Shown: in pieces, positions 12,201 to 22,819 of the stretch
How positions within the stretch are numbered: position 1 is the first letter of the stretch
How the letters are laid out: the number at the start of each line of letters is the position of its first letter
Assembly: GCA_001599675.1 (NCBI GenBank)
Contig: BCHP01000001.1
Coordinates: 2,300,840-2,364,839, forward strand
Reading direction: 5' to 3'
Origin: Basipetospora chlamydospora
Lineage: Eukaryota; Ascomycota; Sordariomycetes; Microascales
Length of the DNA: 64,000 nt
Notes under the pieces: generated by a model
What the model was told of the DNA's origin: nothing
The model's database searches: none
What the model saw: the letters and a program-made list of their open reading frames with translations, nothing else
Made by a program: the position numbers and the translations under genes

Positions 12201-12293
12201 AAGTTGCAGGCCCCGTCCCCCCACCCAGCGAGGGCTGATATCATCTCGCTTCTACCTACTAACACGTGAGATTAGTACTACGACAAGTTGTAA
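9264..12293 (+). CDS. eft2: Translation elongation factor 2 (eEF2)
   Basis: GTPase that moves tRNA and mRNA through the ribosome after peptide transfer; the Neurospora orthologue is cot-3. Exons are 9264-9271, 9556-10288, 10423-12198 and 12276-12293, giving 844 residues, the usual fungal length. The first exon is only 8 nt (Met, Val and two bases of Asn) and the last holds five codons (YYDKL) plus the stop. Visible motifs are the P-loop AHVDHGKST near residue 26, the switch region DEQERGITI, DCPGHVDF and NKVDR. His700 in DAIHRGGGQ is the diphthamide site and target of ADP-ribosylating toxins. All three introns have GT-AG ends: 284 bp (long, with a CTGGCT repeat), 134 bp and 77 bp, the last with CTAAC ahead of its acceptor. 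Codon choice is strongly biased to C-ending codons, as in highly expressed genes, and this bias leaves long empty frames on the other strand. Confidence 0.97.
9411..9442. repeat. CTGGCT microsatellite in EF-2 intron 1
   Basis: About five 6-bp units (GCTCTG/CTGGCT phase, one unit altered) lie in the middle of the unusually long first intron of EF-2. No function can be assigned. Confidence 0.7.
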
Positions 12294-13188
12294 GCAGACT
12301 GCTGTCGGTGACGCAGTCGTGTTGTTTGACGAATTCAGCGAAGGGAATACGAGGCATGCGGATGCACACCCAGGGGGGCCTGAAGCTCTGATGGCTCTGG
12401 GACAGAAGTCTAGACGCTCAGCTGGGTCTTGGAGCTGGCAAGGAGCATGTCGGTTAAAGGGCAACAAGAGGCGCACGAATCGAGCCATGTCCGTGGGGAA
12501 ACTTTTGTTATCTAGCATTCTAGCTCGGCTCTTCTCCCCCTGGGGTCAGGAAAAAGCGGTCCTCGATTATCCCGATAAGGCCAGGTGAATTGATTTTCCG
12601 AGGTTTTTTTTGTTCAAGTTTTAGCACAGTTCAAGCATGCACCGGGTTAAGGTCATGGGCTGTGCCGGGTTTGTTATAGAGCCAAGTGATTCGACGGTGG
12701 TGTTGACCTGAAAGCACCACTGTATCTAACTGTATCAACTCTGGTCGCGGATGCCATGCTGCATTCAGTTTGGACCTTTGATCGAGGTTGTCGGCGAGGA
12801 CGAGGATGCGAATAACCTGCCATTATGGTATTTAGCCGATGTTTAGCCCCCTGAAGCTAGAGAGAGCTCCGAGTCGACTTATTAGCTTGAACTCGGAAGT
12901 CAAGTATTAATTACTATCACGACTCGTGTGACTTGAGAACTTCCTAGCCTCGCCTTATAGAAGACTTGTAAATCTCAACATTCAGGCCCTACAGCTGTGC
13001 TTCAACTACGTTTGGACTGGGGTTGCTACCTTTGCTTCAATTCCAATGCCCTAGACCAACCCTGAGTTTTCATCGTTGATGATTGAGGGGCTAAACCCGA
13101 ATATCCTTTCCCTGAGCAAGACATCCATCCCACCCACCGCAGCACCTCGCATCTTTCTCTGCGCCTCTTAACGTTCCGAGCGCTCAAA
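12294..13188. other. Spacer: EF-2 3' flank and promoter of the CCCH/RRM gene
   Basis: No coding signal beyond short chance frames. A run of eight T at 12604-12611 lies about 310 bp after the EF-2 stop, in the likely 3' UTR or terminator region. The remainder is moderately AT-rich up to the next start codon. Confidence 0.55.
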
Positions 13189-15883
13189 ATGGCTCCGCCG
13201 CTTTTCGCCAAGGAGGACACACCTCGGCTCAAGACGTGGATTGTGAAGCGGCTTGAAAACACGTACGCTTCCCCCTTCCTCCATCCCACAGAGACGCGCC
13301 GAATCCCCACGGTTGAAGGGAGAGAGACAACGACGACGACATACTAACCGTCCAGGTTCCCCGTGCTCTAGATCCGATGCCGACGCCGATGTCCTCGCCG
13401 ACTATGTCCTCGCGCTGCTGCAGCACGATGACGACAAGCAGTCGATCCGGAAGATGTGTGAGGAGGAGATACGCGACTTTCTGAAAGAAGAGGGTATGAG
13501 ACGGACCAGCCTGTCGTCAAGTTGGGGGGAACGGGCTTGGCCCTTGCCAGCTTGCAACTTCTGATGCGGCCATGGCTACGAACGGACGACGCTAACCTAC
13601 TTCCTCGCTGAGCAGACTCCTCCGGTTTCATCAACGATGTCTTCACGGCCCTCGACGACAAACTCTATCTGCCACCCGAATCCAGGCCTCCGAAGCCCGC
13701 CAAGAATGCCCCCAGCGCAAGCGGAGTACTCACACGAGGGCCCGCGGCCCCGCGATACCCTCTGGGCTCGCCCACGGCCTTGAACGGCTCGAAGAAGCGA
13801 TCGTATCAGGACCGCATGGACGTCGAGGAACAACCCGCGGCGCAGAACCAGGCAGAGCTGTCACGAGCGACGAAGCAGCAACGCCGAGGCTACAAGGAAG
13901 ACGGGGAAGGTGTGGGTAACCAGGACTCGCGGGGGTTGAGGAACGCTTCCCCAAGCGCCGTCCCGCCCCATGACCTAGCGGCGAACCTCCCCCTCTCACC
14001 TTCCGCCTTCTACGGCGCGCCCGAGCAATTCGACCCCCAGAACCCGGGGGCTTTCCAGTTCCCCGCCCCATTCAACTTCCCCGGCTTCCCGGCGATGGGC
14101 AATAACCCGCTGTTCAAGAGGCCGAGGAAGAGGTGCCGGCACTTTGACGCCAAGGGGTACTGTACGCGGGGCATGGCGTGCAAGTTCGACCACAGCCTGC
14201 TCCCTGGCATGCCACTGCCGCCCATGCCTCCGCTTATGCCGCCGGATGCTAGCCAATGTACGTGGTACCTATAGCTCCAGCTCTACCATTGCACCGCTTC
14301 AGGCATAGACTAACACTTTCCTTAGTGGATTATGACGGCAATGACCCCGCCTTCATCCTCTACCCCCCCATGCCGCAACTCGCAGACTTCCTAGGCAATT
14401 CCAGGGACGCCTCGACCCGCCGCCGCGGAGACAAGTCGCGGCGCAAGCCCAAGGGCCGCGGTCCCAAGGCCGGCGACGACCACGCCGGGGACCCGCCCGA
14501 CCCGGCCGCCCTGTTCGTCGTCAACATACCCGAGGAGAACTGCACCGAGGAGGCCATCAGTGAGTTCTTCTCGCAGTTCGGCCCGGTAGCGGAGGTGAGC
14601 CTGCGCGCGCAGCGGTTCTCCGCCGTGGTGAGGTTCGAGAGCGAGGACGCCGCACGGGCGGCGTACGCGTCGCCGAAGGCCTTCTTCGACAATAGGTTCG
14701 TCAAGGCGTTCTGGCACGGGGCTAGGGGTGGTGGCAAGAGTGGCAGCAGGGCCGCCGGCTACGGCGGCGGCGAAGAGGAGCAAGAGCCGGAAATCGATAT
14801 GGACGAGTTCCTGGAGAGACAGGCCGAGGCGCAGAGGGTGTGGGAGGACAAGACGCGGAAGAGGGAGGAGCTGAGGGTGCGCAAGGAGGAGCTCGACAGG
14901 AGACAGCAGGAACTGCTCACCCAGCAGCTCGAGGTGAAGAGGAAACTCGAGGCGAGGCTGGGCGTCTCCGGATCGGGCTCGGCGTCGGGCGGGGACTCCG
15001 AGATGGGCGAGGGCGGAGAGGGCGGGGCCGCGTCCACGGCCGATATGCTCCGCGCGCAGCTCAGGAGGCTAGAGGAGGAGGCGAGGATCCTGGGCCTGGA
15101 CCCTGGTGCCGAGGACACCTCTCCCGCTCCCGATGGCGGCGCGCCGGAGTTCTCCGCTGGTGGTGGGTACCGCGGGAGGGGAGGCTTCAGGGGCAGGGGG
15201 TCCTCGGCGCGGGGAGGGCGCGGGGGCGGCTCCGGGCCCCGTGGGGGGTACGGCGGCGGATACGGCGATGTCCATGAGGCGTACGCCGCGTACTCGCTCG
15301 ATAACAGGCCGAAAAGGGTGGCCGTCACCGGGGTGGACTTTACTGCGCCGGAGAAGGATGAGGCCCTCCGGCGATACCTTCTTGTAAGTCCACTCACCCA
15401 ACTAATCCCTCTCGTTCCATGCGACGATCCTTTCTCAAGCCCGCTTTTACTAACGCGTTCTTTTTTTTTTCTTTTTCTTCGTCGCAGCTGGTCGGCGAGT
15501 TCACAGCCGTCGAGCCAACACCTGACGCCACGCACATAACGTTCAAGGAGCGCAAGACGGCAGAGACGTTCCTGCGCGGCTTGCACGGGGGGTCACTCCC
15601 GGGCCTCGAGGGTAAGCTGTCCGTCACGTGGGTTCCCAACGGGACGCCTAGCCTCGCGCCAGCGACGGCCACCCCGGCGGCGGCGGCGGCGGCGGCGGCC
15701 CGCGGCAATGATGGCCCTGACCGGCGGGACGAAGACATGAAGGCCGGTCCGTCGGAGGATGGGGCTGCCGCGCGCGGTGGGCGCGAGAGCAGTGCCGAGT
15801 CTGGGGAGGTGGAGGAGGACGGGGATGTCAAGGTCGAGATGGACTATGAGGTTGCTGACGATAGTCACGAGTGGGATATGTAA
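13189..15883 (+). CDS. PWI-like/CCCH zinc finger/RRM RNA-binding protein (RBM26/27, S. pombe Rmn1 type)
   Basis: Exons 13189-13262, 13372-13493, 13616-14257, 14326-15383 and 15488-15883 give 763 residues. The domain order matches RBM26/RBM27 and fission-yeast Rmn1. An N-terminal PWI-like helical domain occupies residues 1-85 (LKTWIVKRLENTSDADAD, then DKQSIRKMCEEEIRDFL). A C-x8-C-x5-C-x3-H finger lies near 238-262 (RCRHFDAKGYC, then CKFDHS). RRM1 is near 339-412 (LFVVNIPEENC, FSAVVRFESEDAA). A charged coiled coil runs from about 435 to 505, followed by an RGG-rich stretch near 555-592. A second RRM, near 606-688, is split by intron 4. Homologues act in nuclear RNA surveillance, linking transcripts to the exosome (MTREC in S. 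pombe, PAXT/ARS2 in mammals). Intron 4 has a long pyrimidine tract before its acceptor. An Ala/Gly run (GCG repeat at about 15675-15700) and an acidic tail follow RRM2. It is convergent with MTHFR. Confidence 0.88.
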
Positions 15884-17188
15884 AAGGCGGAAAAAGGCCG
15901 CCCAAAGGGAGAGAGATGTGTAAGATGATGGATGACCATCGGAAGTATCCTTCCTGGTCAGGGGAACTGAAGTGTACGAAATCGGACGGATATGAAGCGG
16001 GAGAGCCAAAACAAGGGCTTCAAAGGATTGAACCATGGGTTGCGAGGAAAAAGGAAGGGCATCACTCACTCACGACAGGCGGTTCAGGATTAGGAGTATC
16101 CGTTCTTGCACATCCCAAGTATCATATATCCCCAGCATCTCCGCAAGAAGATGTAGAGGGCATAATTAAACCAAAACTCCCATTGTTGGATCATAGCAGA
16201 GAAAACAAGCATACGGCAAGGTGAAAGCGGACTTGCAGAATAGCGAAGCTCCGTCCATCTTGTCACTTGTCTAGGCTACCTTGTTGGCTAAACATGCCTG
16301 TGGACGGGCATCGAGAAGGACTGGGTAGAGGACAGATACAAGGGCGAGGGTGGATGGGGGTTCGACATGAAAATGAGAATGGCTAGACGTAATAGGTCCC
16401 TCCCCCAATTCAATATGGTCAAACAAGCCGTTCAAGCCCCTGGTTGCCATCCTCTATCTCAGAGCCGGCTCCCCCTCTCGCCTCACATGCGGCCGTCCTG
16501 GCCTTACTCGGCGAAGTATGAGTAGAATAGAATAGCGACCCCCTTCTAGGATGGTAAAAGGACAAAGGCCGTTGCTTTATGTATATGATATAAAAATCCA
16601 TTTCAATTGTTCCCTGGGTATCTTTTTTGTTGAAAAAAGAGAGTTGTTCTCTCCCCGCTGGCATAAAAAAAAACCAATCATGAGCCAAGAAGAAGGCCAG
16701 TAGAAGAGAAAGAAGAAAAAGGGAGAGAGAGAAGAACGATGCAAGAACACCAAGATGTGCCTGTCTGCCCTTGCCCATATGAGGCGATGCTCCGGCCCGA
16801 ATAAAATAAAAAAAATGAAAAAAAGGGGGTGAAGAGAAAAAGGACAAGGCCTGTATCTTCAGTTCGTTAAAAAAGAGGTATGATGATGAACCTGGCTTGA
16901 CTGGCAAAGTAGCAAACGGACACAATCAGAGGCGGGGGGCGGAGGTGGAGGTGATGAGGAGGTTGGAGAGAGAACATGTAGGAGGAATGAAACCGGAGTT
17001 GAACGCCGTTCTAGATATGCAGTTGATGTACTCTTTTGTTTTCTTTGAGGTCGGGAGGGAGGTTAGAGGAGTTGGATCCTCAAGGAATGGCCTAGACCAT
17101 GACGAAGTGGTCAGGTTGGGTGTCGAGTGGTGAGAGATGAGATGAAGAGGAGGTGGGTAGGAGAATGGTCGGAGGAGATGGAGAGTGA
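15884..17188. other. Convergent 3' spacer between the CCCH/RRM gene and MTHFR
   Basis: No supported gene. The frame at 16419-16925 (-) reads through A/T-rich, low-complexity sequence (FFFF, SLFLL) and is rejected. The stretch 16600-16880 has many oligo-A and oligo-T runs and probably holds the 3' UTRs and polyadenylation sites of both convergent genes. Confidence 0.55.
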
Positions 17189-19149
17189 TTAGGAAGTCGC
17201 AGCCATGGCAGGGGTGCCGTTCGCTGGAGCAGGCTCGACATGAGACCCGTTGGTCGCCGCCGGGGCCTCGGCGGGTTGGGCGTCCTCGGTCACCATCGGC
17301 TTGTCCATGTTTTTGACCTCAAGACCGGCGAAGAGGTCAAAGATTGCGTGTGTCTGCTGGAAGTCGTTGTTCACTGGGTAAAGTAACGTGTTAGGAACAA
17401 GGGGAACCAAGAGAACAGGGATGTTTCAAAGCAACGCCACGACTTACCGATGTTGACCAGGTGCCACGAGTCCATGATGCCCTCGATCAGCCTCCTGCTT
17501 GGGCTGCCGGCATCGAAGCACTGCGCCCAGTCCATGCCCAGGCTGTAGGCCTCGTCCCTCCAGGCGAGGAAGCTTATGCTCTCGACGATGGTGGGCTGGA
17601 CAATCTCCTTGCCCGGGAAGACGCCCCAGGTGACGGCGTTGGGGCCATCCGAGGGCGCGTTCGTCTCCAGGTTGCCATCCTTGGCCACGGCGTAGTAGGT
17701 GATGTCGGGATGCTTCTTGATCCGCGAGATGATCTCGGGGAAGAGGTCAGGGTGGACAAGCAGCTCGAGGTACGACTTCTGATAGACATAGCCGTTGGGC
17801 GGGCCCCAGCCGTGGACGGGGTGGTTCGACTTGACGCCGTTGACGGCGGGCTGCGAGTTGATGGTGATCAGTCCCCGCTTGTTAAGCGCCACGAGCTCAT
17901 CCCGAATAACGTGTCCCTCGCCCGTGAGCGGGCTCTCGCTCCACGGCAGCGTCTCGAGGCGGTTCTCGAGGTAGTCGACGAACAGGTTGGCAATGTCCCG
18001 CACGGCCTTGGGCTCGCCCCACTTCTTCCTGTTCTGCTCGCTCGAGCCGGGCAGGCGGATCCCGTACGTGTCGAGCTCGCCGAAGGCGGGCGAGCGCGAG
18101 TCGCCCCAGCGGCCGTTGGGGAACTCGTCCCAGTCCTGGGTGCGCAGGACGTACGACTTGCCGCGGTTCCGCCAGAAGATGGGCCGCACGTCCTCGTCGC
18201 GGCGGCGGAGGCCGAGGGACTGCTTCCAGGGGAGGGCCTGCTTGAGGGGCCGCTCGGCCGAGGGGAGCCAGTCGAGCTCCTGGAGGAGCATGCGCGTCGA
18301 CTGGGCGAGGTTCATGGTGTAGAAGTGGAGGTGGAAGATCTCGCCCGAGGCCAGGAGCTTGCGGCACATGTCAGCGACGAGGTTCTTGCCGATTTCGCGG
18401 ACGGCCACATCGTCGCTCTTGGCGGGCTCCATGGCGGCGAGCCACTCGTCCGGGATCCTGCAGCCCATGTGGTTCGCGCGGCGGAGGAAGCTGGCGTAGG
18501 TGGCGATGGGCATGATGCCCGGCAGGATGGGCACAGTTATCCCCGTCTCGCGCACGCGGCGGACCCAGCGCAAAAAGTTGTCGACGTCGTAGAACATCTG
18601 GGTGACGATGAAGGTGGCGCCCTTGTCGACCTTCTCCTTCAGGTGGTCGAGCAGCTGATCCTCGTCCTTGTTGTCATCGCAGCCCTCGGGGTAGCCGGCA
18701 ACACCGATGTCGAAGTGGTTGCCATACGTGTTCCTGATGTGTTCCACCAGGTCTTTGGCGTAGTTGAACCCACCCTCGGTGGCCTCCCACTGAGTCTTGT
18801 CTCTGGGGGGATCGCCGCGCAGGGCCAGGATGTTGGTGCAGCCGGCAGCGTAGGCCTTCTTCAGAGCGTCGTTGACCTTGTCCAGGCCCATGTCTGTACA
18901 CGTGAGGTGCATACACGTCTCGAGACCCAGTAGGGTCTGGGCCTGGATGACCATCTCGTTGGTCAGCTCGGCGACGTGGCCGCCGGCGCCCCAGGTGATG
19001 TCGATGAACTTGGGGCCGACCATGCCCATACGCTCCATGCGGTCATAGAGGTTCTGGACACCCTGGGCGGTCTTGGGCGGAAAGTATTCGAAGGAGAAGG
19101 ACGGCTGGCGGGTCCTCTCCGCGTCGGCTAGCATGTCGCGGATATGCAT
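17189..19149 (-). CDS. met13: Methylenetetrahydrofolate reductase (Met13 type)
   Basis: Reduces 5,10-methylene-THF to 5-methyl-THF, the methyl donor for methionine synthase; cytosolic flavoprotein. Exon 1 is 17448-19149 and exon 2 is 17189-17373, read right to left. The 74-bp intron splits a valine codon within LVNIVNNDFQQTH. The product has 628 residues; yeast Met13 has about 600. The N-terminal catalytic TIM barrel (about 1-310) shows SFEYFPPKTAQGVQNLYDRM, DITWGAGG, ETCMHLTCT, LALRGDPPRD, GVAGYPEG and TQMFYDVDNF, the folate and FAD-binding signatures. The C-terminal SAM-binding regulatory domain (about 350-595) shows RPIFWRNRGKSYV, INSQPAVNGV and HGWGPPNGYVYQK. A disordered Ala/Pro tail of about 35 residues, encoded mostly in exon 2, goes beyond the yeast protein. 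The start codon has a good context (CCACCATG). The QGVQNLYDRM wording fits Met13 better than the paralogue Met12. Confidence 0.95.
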
Positions 19150-21487
19150 GGTGGGCGAGGTTGTAGGGGTCGGTCCCCGCGGTAGCGGTATAGGAGGGGG
19201 AGGAGTATGTATGGGATGCCTGTAGGGAAATGGAAAGACTATCGCGAAGTCATGAGGGTCAATCTACTTTAGACGAACTTCAGAGTCAGTTCAGAAAAAA
19301 AGAAGAAAAAAAAAGGATGCAGGACAGTTGTGAGCAGTTGTGGCTGGGTGTGTGGTGGCCATTCATTGCCTTCAAGTTCTCTCGGAAAGGTCCGACAACG
19401 GAAGAGCGGTGTCCCAAACGCAATCCGATTGAATCAATACCCGAAACAGTACGAGAGAAGCCTGAAGGGTTAACTGGCTCTATTGATATCCCGGGGCCCC
19501 AGACTTACTATTCGAGGTCCTTCGACAGGTTCTAGGGAGGAGGGAAGGAAGGAGATCTAGAAGGGGTAGTGTTTCTTGTAGGTTCAGGTTTCCGGTTCCC
19601 AAGCACTGGGTGTGCGCTCTTACTCTCTCTTTCTCGCTTCGAGTCCTTTTTACGAGAGGAGATAATGGTGCTTCAATGTTTGTGTTGGCGTGGGCGGCGG
19701 AGAGCTGCAGGAGGGGATGCCGGGCCTAACTAGGATGAGATTAGGGGGTCGGCTTGGAAGACTCTAAATGTCTCCCCAGTTGTAAGTTGCCCTTGTTTTC
19801 CCCCAAGCCAAGCCGTGAGGAACATGAAGTTGGCTCCGAATATGGCTCCGAATATGGCTCTGATCCCATTGGTCCCACATGGCTACTTTGTGGGGGGAGA
19901 CTTCACTCAGTGGCCGGCGGTGCAGATTGGCAGCAAGTCACGGTTGCCTGGTGGTGTTCAGTGTTACCATGCTTTGCGTGTTTCCATATGAACGAGAATT
20001 ACAAGTACATGTAGTCAGTCTCTTCGAGGTTTCACCGTGATCTCTCAGCCTCCCTCACATCAGCAGTAAAATAATTCACGGCATTTTAGCAAACCGGTGG
20101 TGTTGTACCGCTGTAACTCTCGTACCTGGTTATGAGAATATTGAATTGTTGGAGTGTGGAAAGCTCTGACGTATGGCATGGATTGGGGGTGGAGGGGGAG
20201 GGGTGGAAAGGGGGGGAAGCCACCCGGTGTGGTGTGGGGTTGGTGCACTCGAGGGAGCAAGTAGCGGGTGCAGCTTGGAACAGGGGGAGACATAATCCAA
20301 GTCATTGCCAAATCTGGTATCTCGAAGAGTCGGTGAGGACCTGCAAGAGACGTAATCTGGACAGAGACAACGACAAAATGAAAGAAAAAAAGAAAAGGAG
20401 AGAAAGAAAAAAGTGGCCCACAACCGAATACGACATGTATTGGACGGCCACGGTGGCTGTTGCGCTGTTCAACGTGATTGAGCTCAGCCAGGGCAGCTTC
20501 CGACTTACTCGGAAAACACAACAGGAAGATGGGATTCCATCCTTTTTGCATTTATGGCTGGCGGCCCAAGGACGGGTACGAGTACGAGTACGACTTCCCA
20601 CTCTACGAGTAGATCGCTGACCCTACCAATGGAGGCGAACCAGATCGAACTGCAAAAATTTCCCTCCTCTGCCCCTGCGTGAGTACGTGCAAGTGGTGTC
20701 GATGGCGCAATCATGGGAGGTCTTCCTACCCCTCCATTCAGACCTTTGGAACCCCGCTCGACCCCTCCATCATAGTGTGCTGCGGAGAGGGTGGGTGGGG
20801 TGACATAGGCCTGTTATCGGAGTCCGAGCTTAGTCATGATCCTGCTAAAGAGATGAGTAAGCCGGAAATCACATGGGAAATTCCACGAAGGACACTACAT
20901 GTACCGAGTACGAGTAGTTGTAGATTGATTGCCTCGCATTCAGCTCAGGTAGGGAATCTTCCCCTCCACCCACGCTCCAGTGTCTGTATTGATGTACTAA
21001 GACCACCATTTCAACGTCATCAACACCGTTTTAGAGCCATGACCTTCGAGCACTATCAGGAACACCTCGGTGATTTCAGCCACCTGCCATGGAACAGTAC
21101 GAACAAGGCTGATGGAGCAATTCCCACGATGCCTCGTGTGTTGTTGCATCATCACGACGAATCACCTCTATACTATTATTATGGCCGTGAGAGTCGTGGC
21201 CGAAGCCATTCTCAACTGCTGTTATGACAGATCTTATCATCTATCTATATGCTCAGAGCCTTATGTTCACTAATCCTCATGACGTTAGTATCCCCAGGCC
21301 CCCATGTCGCCATGACCTGCTCAACGCCATGCTTCCTACTTCCTCTATCAAGACTAAGACCAAGATGCAAAACGGGCAGTTCAACTCCCATCCCTAGACC
21401 TGCCTCATGGCAAAAGTATTATGCAGAGAATCATAAAGAAGACAGTGAACATATCACGTGGGCTGTCTTTCCCTCTTGACATGGCCA
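19150..21487. other. Spacer: MTHFR promoter and 3' flank of the bZIP gene
   Basis: No gene can be supported; open frames here (such as 20132-20620 and 20679-21227 on the plus strand) lack motifs and plausible splice context. It contains a 12-bp tandem duplication (TGGCTCCGAATA, about 19831-19860) and GAGTAC-type motifs at about 20577-20591 and 20901-20915. The first few hundred bases left of 19500 should include the MTHFR promoter. Confidence 0.5.
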
Positions 21488-22819
21488 TCATACCTCGCCC
21501 TCCACCCTCCCCATGCTAAGCTTCGCCGCACCCCTCAGTGCCCTCCACCGGTTGGAATTCTCAATAATCTCCCTGTCAAAGAGGAACCACCACCTCTCAA
21601 ACAACACCTGGCCCACCTCCCACGCCGACACGTCATACACGTCGGCGCCCCAGATCCTCATGCCCTCCGACGAGTCCTCCACGTCGTACGCAAAATTCAC
21701 CAGCGCCGCCTCCCCCACCGCCGCCGCCGGCCTCAGCCCGTCCGGCAGGCTCATGACGTCGATGAGCCTCTCCCGCACCCCTGGCCACGGGAGGAGGTCG
21801 ATGATGGGGTGGTGCGGGACGAGCAGCTGCGCGGCAGTGGGCCGCCAGCTCTCCGGGAGCTGGTCGACGGCGGGCGCGGCGGACCCCGTGCAGAAGTTCG
21901 AGGTGGCGTCGAGGGACCACAGCGCCTCGGTGCAGTCCAAGCGCTCGGATATGCGTAGGATGGCGCGGAGTATGGTGAGCTCGTTCATGGGGAGGAGGTA
22001 GCTGTCCGGGAAGGACGCCGCTGACGCCGAGGAGGAGGCCGGCGAGCTGCTGCTCGTTAGGGACAGCGCCGCGGGGTCGATTCCGGCCTCGGGAATTTCA
22101 GTCTGTAGTGACTGGCCCGAGTTGTCTTGAGCGGTCTCACTACTGTGCCCAGCCTCGAGGATGAAATTGGGCATCTGTATGTCGTTGGAGGAGAAGTCCG
22201 TGGACTCCAGATCTGGCTCTATGAAGGGAATCGAGCCAGTCCACTCGCCCGGGGCCACCACCTGCATCCCCTGTCCCGAAGGAGAGCCAGCCATTCCTGG
22301 AACTGCTGATCCCAAGGTATCCATGATTCCGTTGACGAAATCGTCGACATCCTGGGGCGAACCATCGTAAGACCCGATCTCCATGTCTAACCTGCTCGAT
22401 CCCGATGTTGCCAGGGAATGAGCTGGCGAGGCCTTTGAACTGCCCGAAGAGACTTCATCACCCGAAACCGTAGCCTTCTTCCTCTTATTTTGCCTCTTTC
22501 GCTCCCCTAAGATTGGGCAAGTTAGTATGGTGCAAGGCAGTCAGTTCGCCCCCTTTCATGGCGGTCATTGTAGTGGGAGGGGCTCCAAATCAGGGGTAAT
22601 AAAATAAACCAAGTTCTTACTGTACCGCCTCTGCGCCAAAACATTTAGGATCCGTTTCCTCTCCGCCGCGTCCTCGTCGATATCTGGGACCGCCAGAGGC
22701 GGCGGGGCCTTGTAGACCCGCTGCCGGGTCCGCGGCCGGACGTACGAGTCGGCCTCGGCACCAGGGTTCACTGAGGCGCCACCGCTGTGCTCGGGAGAGC
22801 TTCCCAGGCTGCTCGTCAT
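21488..22819 (-). CDS. bZIP-type transcription factor with DUF3425-like C-terminal domain
   Basis: Exon 1 is 22621-22819 and exon 2 is 21488-22506 (minus strand), giving 405 residues. The 114-bp intron falls inside the DNA-binding region and splits an Arg codon, a position that restores the motif RKRILNVLAQRRYRERKRQ (residues 54-72). The N-x7-R spacing is the bZIP basic-region signature and the wording is typical of fungal DUF3425 bZIPs. A Ser/Pro-rich middle follows. The C-terminal helical domain (about 250-400) carries LLPMNELTILRAILRISERL, then HPIIDLLPWPGVRERLI and FERWWFLFDREIIENSNRWR, the usual DUF3425 landmarks. No heptad of leucines follows the basic region. An in-frame ATG 33 codons upstream (22918) exists, but the shorter start is preferred because the upstream residues look like translated leader. 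Targets are unknown. It is divergent from the gene at 24492. Confidence 0.82.

Noticed and set aside
16419..16925. 168-codon minus-strand frame between convergent genes
   Set aside because: Phe/Leu/Ser runs from T-rich sequence in the shared 3' UTR region.
17461..18933. 490-codon open frame antisense to MTHFR
   Set aside because: It lies wholly opposite a well-supported conserved gene; its composition is the mirror of C/G-ending codons.
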